Source: Bacteroidetes bacterium HGW-Bacteroidetes-8 (lineage in GTDB: Bacteria; Bacteroidota; Bacteroidia; Bacteroidales; UBA932). Taken from it: DNA of 55,008 nucleotides. The stretch spans positions 1 through 55,008 of the forward strand of contig PHCZ01000010.1 in NCBI GenBank assembly GCA_002840895.1, read 5' to 3'. Position numbers and translations under genes: made by a program. The notes under the pieces were generated by a model. It was not told the DNA's origin, made no database searches, and worked only from the letters and a program-made list of their open reading frames with translations. This document shows positions 51,535-55,008 of this stretch, in pieces (position 1 is the first letter of the stretch; every line of letters begins with the position of its first letter).

Positions 51535-51568
51535 AAAGAGGGTGATCAAATTAAAGGTCACCCTCTTT
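51535..51568 (+). terminator. Terminator of locus D core operon
   Basis: AAAGAGGGTGATC and GGTCACCCTCTTT pair over 13 positions (one G-U) around AAATTAAA. It starts 8 nt after the DUF4465-like stop. The following T content (CTCAAATTTTG) is moderate. Confidence 0.85.
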
Positions 51569-51590
51569 CTCAAATTTTGTAGACAATGAC

Positions 51591-51694
51591 AACTGATGTC
51601 GGTATCAGCTCGGAAAATCCTCCCTAACTGCGTTGGGTCCCCTCCCTCTTCTGGAGCCAATGTTTTCCTCAGCTGACACCGTAATCAGTTTTTT
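51591..51694 (+). ncRNA. Highly structured element, candidate sRNA or 5' leader, unknown family
   Basis: Pairing is layered. AACTGAT (51591-51597) pairs with ATCAGTT (51684-51690), CGGT with ACCG, TCAGCT with AGCTGA, and GGAAAA with TTTTCC, about 23 base pairs with small interruptions. An inner hairpin pairs TTGGGTCC (51633-51640) with GGAGCCAA (51653-51660) with one mismatch. CCTAAC-TGC-GTTGGG offers a competing stem. TTTTTT directly follows the outer 3' arm. The T-run fits the plus strand only. It lies in a 257-nt gap upstream of the FG-GAP gene and matches no riboswitch consensus I can recall. Confidence 0.55.
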
Positions 51695-51784
51695 ACAGTA
51701 TTATAACAAAATTTTTCGCCTTGACTTATGCGGTCAATTATGTTCATCCTCTTTTGATAAAAATTTTTAAATAAAAAAACAGTT

Positions 51785-52918
51785 ATGAAAAAATCGTTCA
51801 TTTTTGCAGCAATGGTAGTTGCGATTACTTCGCTCACATCCAATGTCTGCTTTTCACAGCTTCCCCAACTTGAGAAACCGTTTAGGGTTGAGGCTGCAGG
51901 TAAGGTGATTGATCTTACGGGTTCAGGTCATGCCGCTCCATATGTTTTTGACTTTAACGGGGATGGTAAAAAAGATATTATTATTGGTGAATTTAGCGCA
52001 CCTATGTCAAAAGAGTTGCAGGCAAAATATGATGCAATGAGCGAAGAGCAGAAAAAGGCATTTGTAAAACCATTTGGAGGTAAAGCCAGAATATACATCA
52101 ATAGTGGCAGCGATAAATCGCCGGTATTCGGTGATTATACATATCTGCAGGCCGGCGGTACGGATGCGGGTGTTCTTCCTTCGTGTTGTATAGGTTTTGA
52201 CCCCTTTTTTATGGACCTTGACGGCGATGGCACAAGAGATGTAACTTCGGGTGAATACTTTGGTGGGTTTATCCATTTTTACAAGGGAATAAAGGGGAAA
52301 CCGTTTGAATTTGAGGCTCCTGTTGATATTGCTCAGCCGGATACAATCCTCCTTTCAAAAAGAGGGATGAATAAGCTGATGCGTACTGCCAACTTTATAG
52401 ACTTTGATAAGGATGGCGACTATGATATGGTTTGGGGTAATGTTATGGGAGAGGTCTACTACTCACAAAACCTTGGAGATAAAAAGAGATATGAGTTTAG
52501 CAATTCCTCTCCGGTTACTATCAATGGGTTACCTCTATATACAGACGGGAAATCTGACCCACTCCCGGTAGATTGGGATGGCGACGGGATAGTGGACTTG
52601 CTGGTTGGAACTGAGGCTGCAGATATTATTTTTTACAAAGGCAAAGCTAAAGGTAGTATAGATTTCGAACAAGGTATATCCATATGGACATCAAGAGCAT
52701 ACCCGGGAGGTGCAAAACCATCCTATCTAAAGATCAAAGAGAGTATGGATGCCCTTGGAGCAAACAGACCGTATCCCGGCTACAGAGTTCGCCTTGGTGT
52801 AGTTGACTGGAATAACGACAACAAACTGGATCTGCTTGTAGGAAACACATTTGTAGTTGACGAGAAGGGTAAGAACAGCGATATTTCCGGAAATGTGTAT
52901 GTTTTTTTACGTAAATAA
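51785..52918 (+). CDS. Secreted FG-GAP/VCBS repeat protein
   Basis: The protein has 377 residues with a signal peptide ending NVCFSQ (about 25). Five calcium-binding FG-GAP-type motifs occur at about 56 (DFNGDGKKD), 144 (DLDGDGTRD), 207 (DFDKDGDYD), 263 (DWDGDGIVD) and 341 (DWNNDNKLD), predicting a beta-propeller. C134-C135 (PSCCIGFDP) lie in one loop. There is no lipobox, so it is periplasmic or released. It follows locus D after a terminator and the structured element. Propellers of this type bind proteins, glycans or metals; no enzyme motif is visible. Confidence 0.85.
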   Translation: MKKSFIFAAMVVAITSLTSNVCFSQLPQLEKPFRVEAAGKVIDLTGSGHAAPYVFDFNGDGKKDIIIGEFSAPMSKELQAKYDAMSEEQKKAFVKPFGGKARIYINSGSDKSPVFGDYTYLQAGGTDAGVLPSCCIGFDPFFMDLDGDGTRDVTSGEYFGGFIHFYKGIKGKPFEFEAPVDIAQPDTILLSKRGMNKLMRTANFIDFDKDGDYDMVWGNVMGEVYYSQNLGDKKRYEFSNSSPVTINGLPLYTDGKSDPLPVDWDGDGIVDLLVGTEAADIIFYKGKAKGSIDFEQGISIWTSRAYPGGAKPSYLKIKESMDALGANRPYPGYRVRLGVVDWNNDNKLDLLVGNTFVVDEKGKNSDISGNVYVFLRK

Positions 52919-53070
52919 AATATGCTTAATATTAGGGTAAACACTATCTAAGGTGTTATAATCTAAGATAGCTAAACTAGCTTATTAGCGGTTTTAACAA
53001 CCTATGATATTTTGATCTCCCATGTAAAACAAATTTGAATCTTCAAATTAATCCAAATAAAACGTTAGTT

Positions 53071-54855
53071 ATGAATAACATTTACTCAAAACCACTGGTA
53101 TTACTTCTGACTCTTCTCGTATCTTTCAGTTTCCTCTCTGCGCAAAACAGATCTGCAGTGAAGAGAGAGAGTCTAAAAGTTCTATTTGTAGGAGGTAGTG
53201 CAGATATCTCTCCATACGGATCAAATAAGCCAACTCCCGAAGAGAAGGAGGCCTCTGTTCAAAAGAGGATGAAATCATTTGAAAATCTGCTTAAAACATA
53301 TTTTAGCGATGTGACCTCTTTAAAGAATAGAGATTTTACAGAGGAGATTGCAAATGGTTATGATGTAATTATTCTTGACGGAGTTCCCCCGGAGAGGGTA
53401 CCTCTCTATACTGAGAAAGATGATAAAGGTAACTATACGGTTTATAAAAATGCAGGATTCCTGAGTGGAGATTATAACAAACCGACTCTTACAATTGCAG
53501 ATATCTCGGATAGGGTTGGTCGCAGAATCGGTTTGAAGCTGGATTGGTACTGCCTCTGCCTTGATGCTCACGCATACAATATTGACAAATCTCACTCCAT
53601 TTTCAAAGGACCATTTAAAGTAAATCTTACAATGGAGGAGCTGCCTACTCCAAAGGATGCTCTTAGTTTTCAAAAATATTACAAGGAGATAATACCTCCA
53701 ACACAGCAGATGTGGAGAGTGCAGACTCAGGGTTATATGACCTCTCCCGATTTTCGAGTGGGGATGGTTTGCCGTCCCTGGGGTTTTACCGACTCTCCAG
53801 ATAATGAGGTAATCTCAGGTGGAGTAAGTCTTAAATCTCCGGATGCTATTGCAATTGGACGACACGGAAATTTCTTCCACTGGGGTTTTGCTGCTTCACC
53901 GGACTATATGACAGACGAGGCAAAGGTGGTCTTTGCCAATGCTGTTCACTATACTGCCAAACTTAAAGGCGAAAAGGTTATTGCCCGTAAGTATGACGAC
54001 AGAAAGAGTACCCGAAATGAGATGTTCTTCGTCTACTCAAGATCTCCAAAAGACTCTGCTCTAATGAGTGAGGAACTACCCTATCTCTATATGGATAAGG
54101 GGAGCAGAGCAGGCTTGAAGGTTGACGAAGATGCAAAATCACTGGGAGTTGCTACAAACAACCACCTGATACTTGACAAAGCAATATCTATGCTTGAAAA
54201 AGGGGAGAGTGCAGATGTTGCCCAAAGAGTCCTGGACCGCTATACTCTTGTTACATTCTGTTCTCCTAAAGGTTACAGAGATTGGTATGAAAAACATAAA
54301 GCTGACCTATTCTTCACAGAGTCCGGCGGCTTCTACTTTCTTGTTAATCCAAAATCTAAGTCAAACTCCACAACCGACAAGTCAAACTCTGCAACCGACA
54401 AGTCTCAGCCAATATACGGCAATGACTACTCACTTATGCAGATTGAGAGAGCTGCAAGGGGTATCAAGGTGGGTGAAACAGATAATCTAAACCCTGTTAA
54501 TGCAGCAATCACCCTCGTAAGATTAGATAACGGCGAGATTGCAGCTGTTGTCAGGGTAAAAATAGAGGATGGCTTTCATATCTACGCTAAGGTCTCCGAA
54601 AGAGAGCCATATATCGAAACTGTGGCCGATTTTGTAGCCCCCGAGGGGCACAAGCCTTACGGGGAGAGAAACACCCCTGCAAGTGTCAAATATGGCGAAA
54701 ACGGTACATTTATATACGAAGGCGAATTTATCTTCTTTCAAAAATTTGTTGGTAAAGGCACCGGCGAATTCAAATTCAAATTTGCCTACCAATGTTGTGA
54801 CGACCAAGTATGTATGCCACCGGTAGAGAAAGAACTTTGCCAGAGTTTGATGTAA
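53071..54855 (+). CDS. ThuA-like domain fused to a DsbD-alpha-like domain, secreted
   Basis: The protein has 594 residues with a signal peptide ending SFLSAQ (about 25). The N-terminal region (about 35-300) has LKVLFVGGSADISP, VIILDGVPPERV and AIGRHGNFFHWGFA, resembling a glutamine-amidotransferase or ThuA fold without an obvious catalytic Cys-His pair. After a linker with the repeat SNSTTDK/SNSATDK (about 430-445), residues about 465-590 match the periplasmic DsbD N-terminal domain. They end YQCCDDQVCMPP, whose C575 and C581 reproduce the C-x5-C redox pair of DsbD-alpha. No DsbD membrane part follows. ATG at 53071 was chosen over a TTG 36 nt upstream. It likely exchanges electrons in the periplasm. 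Confidence 0.72.
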   Translation: MNNIYSKPLVLLLTLLVSFSFLSAQNRSAVKRESLKVLFVGGSADISPYGSNKPTPEEKEASVQKRMKSFENLLKTYFSDVTSLKNRDFTEEIANGYDVIILDGVPPERVPLYTEKDDKGNYTVYKNAGFLSGDYNKPTLTIADISDRVGRRIGLKLDWYCLCLDAHAYNIDKSHSIFKGPFKVNLTMEELPTPKDALSFQKYYKEIIPPTQQMWRVQTQGYMTSPDFRVGMVCRPWGFTDSPDNEVISGGVSLKSPDAIAIGRHGNFFHWGFAASPDYMTDEAKVVFANAVHYTAKLKGEKVIARKYDDRKSTRNEMFFVYSRSPKDSALMSEELPYLYMDKGSRAGLKVDEDAKSLGVATNNHLILDKAISMLEKGESADVAQRVLDRYTLVTFCSPKGYRDWYEKHKADLFFTESGGFYFLVNPKSKSNSTTDKSNSATDKSQPIYGNDYSLMQIERAARGIKVGETDNLNPVNAAITLVRLDNGEIAAVVRVKIEDGFHIYAKVSEREPYIETVADFVAPEGHKPYGERNTPASVKYGENGTFIYEGEFIFFQKFVGKGTGEFKFKFAYQCCDDQVCMPPVEKELCQSLM

Positions 54856-54876
54856 TTACTTATTTAACTGATAATT

Positions 54877-54916
54877 ACAAAACCCAGTTTTCCAATAATG
54901 GAAAACTGGGTTTTGT
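54877..54916 (+). terminator. Strong terminator at the end of the plus-strand block
   Basis: ACAAAACCCAGTTTTCC and its exact reverse complement form a 17-bp stem around AATAAT, ending in a TTTTGT tract. The A/T-flanked symmetric form would serve both strands. Confidence 0.9.
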
Positions 54917-54959
54917 ATATAATTGAATAATAGCGAGATACATCAAACACTGGCAAAGT

Positions 54960-55008
54960 TGTCTTGTACTGAAAAAAGTTGACACAAAAACCGTGTTAAT
55001 TTATGAAA
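54960..55008 (+). mobile_element. Left-hand end of an IS3-type insertion sequence (partial)
   Basis: It starts TGTCTTGTACTG and continues to GTTGACAC at 54985, matching the reverse complement of 54-79 in 23 of 26 positions. An ATG AAA at 55003-55008, about 45 nt inside, fits the start of a transposase orfA that runs off the window. The two end fragments would then belong to elements in the same orientation. Confidence 0.6.

Noticed and set aside
51620-51640. Integron attC-like pair (CCCTAAC then GTTGGGT)
   Set aside because: In an attC site the RYYYAAC and GTTRRRY boxes lie at the outer ends; here they are adjacent with 3 nt between, and the first box begins with C rather than a purine. No integrase is present.
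51591-51694. Cobalamin riboswitch upstream of a DUF4465-associated locus
   Set aside because: Cobalamin riboswitch core segments are not visible, and the element follows rather than precedes the SusCD and DUF4465-like genes.
51591-51694. 6S RNA or SRP RNA
   Set aside because: The length is about half that of 6S RNA and there is no large central bubble; the SRP tetraloop region (GGAAGGAAGCAG type) is absent.
1-55008. CRISPR array or tRNA/rRNA genes
   Set aside because: No regularly spaced repeat series and no cloverleaf or rRNA-like stretches were seen; the only tandem repeats are the 14-bp units near 6300 and the short coding repeat near 54358-54405.

Overview
The window reads as a chromosomal segment of an anaerobic member of the Bacteroidota, most likely Bacteroidales. 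The evidence is four SusC/SusD outer-membrane uptake pairs with their own ECF sigma factors and FecR anti-sigma proteins, many SPII lipoproteins, Bacteroidota-type promoter elements (TTTG/ATTG then TAnnTTTG), A-rich translation starts, and ferredoxin-type MinD ATPases of the kind typical of strict anaerobes. No rRNA, tRNA or CRISPR array was found.

Layout. (1) 1-79 looks like the tail of an IS3-type insertion sequence. (2) 67-6775, minus strand: an arsenic operon reading arsR, TM0996-type thioredoxin, arsF-like, arsG-like, ArsP-type permease, DGC-domain protein, membrane-anchored thioredoxin, arsC, acr3, arsM. It combines arsenate reduction, arsenite export, arsenite methylation and probably organoarsenical export. 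(3) 6858-9126, plus strand: an MFS exporter and an ATP-cone/Mrr-type nuclease, joined by a perfect 29-bp inverted repeat. (4) 9123-37468, minus strand: three ECF sigma/FecR/SusC/SusD loci. Loci A (19944-28637) and B (11024-19716) are tandem duplicates of one six-gene unit (sigma, FecR, SusC, SusD, DUF4843, PKD-like lipoprotein). Locus C (30161-37468) is more distant. A TlpA-type thioredoxin gene follows locus C and another follows locus B, each behind a terminator-like hairpin. (5) 37533-41276, minus strand: DUF134 regulator, two NifX/NifB-domain proteins, two MinD-ferredoxin ATPases and one Mrp ATPase, resembling the 'orange protein' (ORP) gene set of sulfate reducers, with an operator-like dyad on its promoter. 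(6) 41481-54855, plus strand: manC, then locus D (sigma, FecR, secreted thioredoxin, SusC, SusD, DUF4465-like lipoprotein), a highly structured RNA-like element, an FG-GAP protein and a protein ending in a DsbD-alpha-like domain. (7) 54960-55008 looks like the head of an insertion sequence whose end matches the one at the left edge.

How the parts fit. Thioredoxin-fold or disulfide-exchange proteins recur throughout: three in the ars operon, one in or next to loci B, C and D, and a DsbD-like domain at the end of D. Loci B-D look like self-regulated TonB-dependent uptake systems tied to periplasmic thiol redox chemistry. Their substrate cannot be read from the sequence, because no glycoside hydrolase or recognised peptidase is encoded nearby. 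The items most worth checking are the structured element at 51591-51694, the covarying leader hairpins in front of the sigma genes of A and B, the redox-coupled SusCD loci as a group, and the matching IS-like ends. All statements rest on reading the sequence; no alignment, folding or database search was run.
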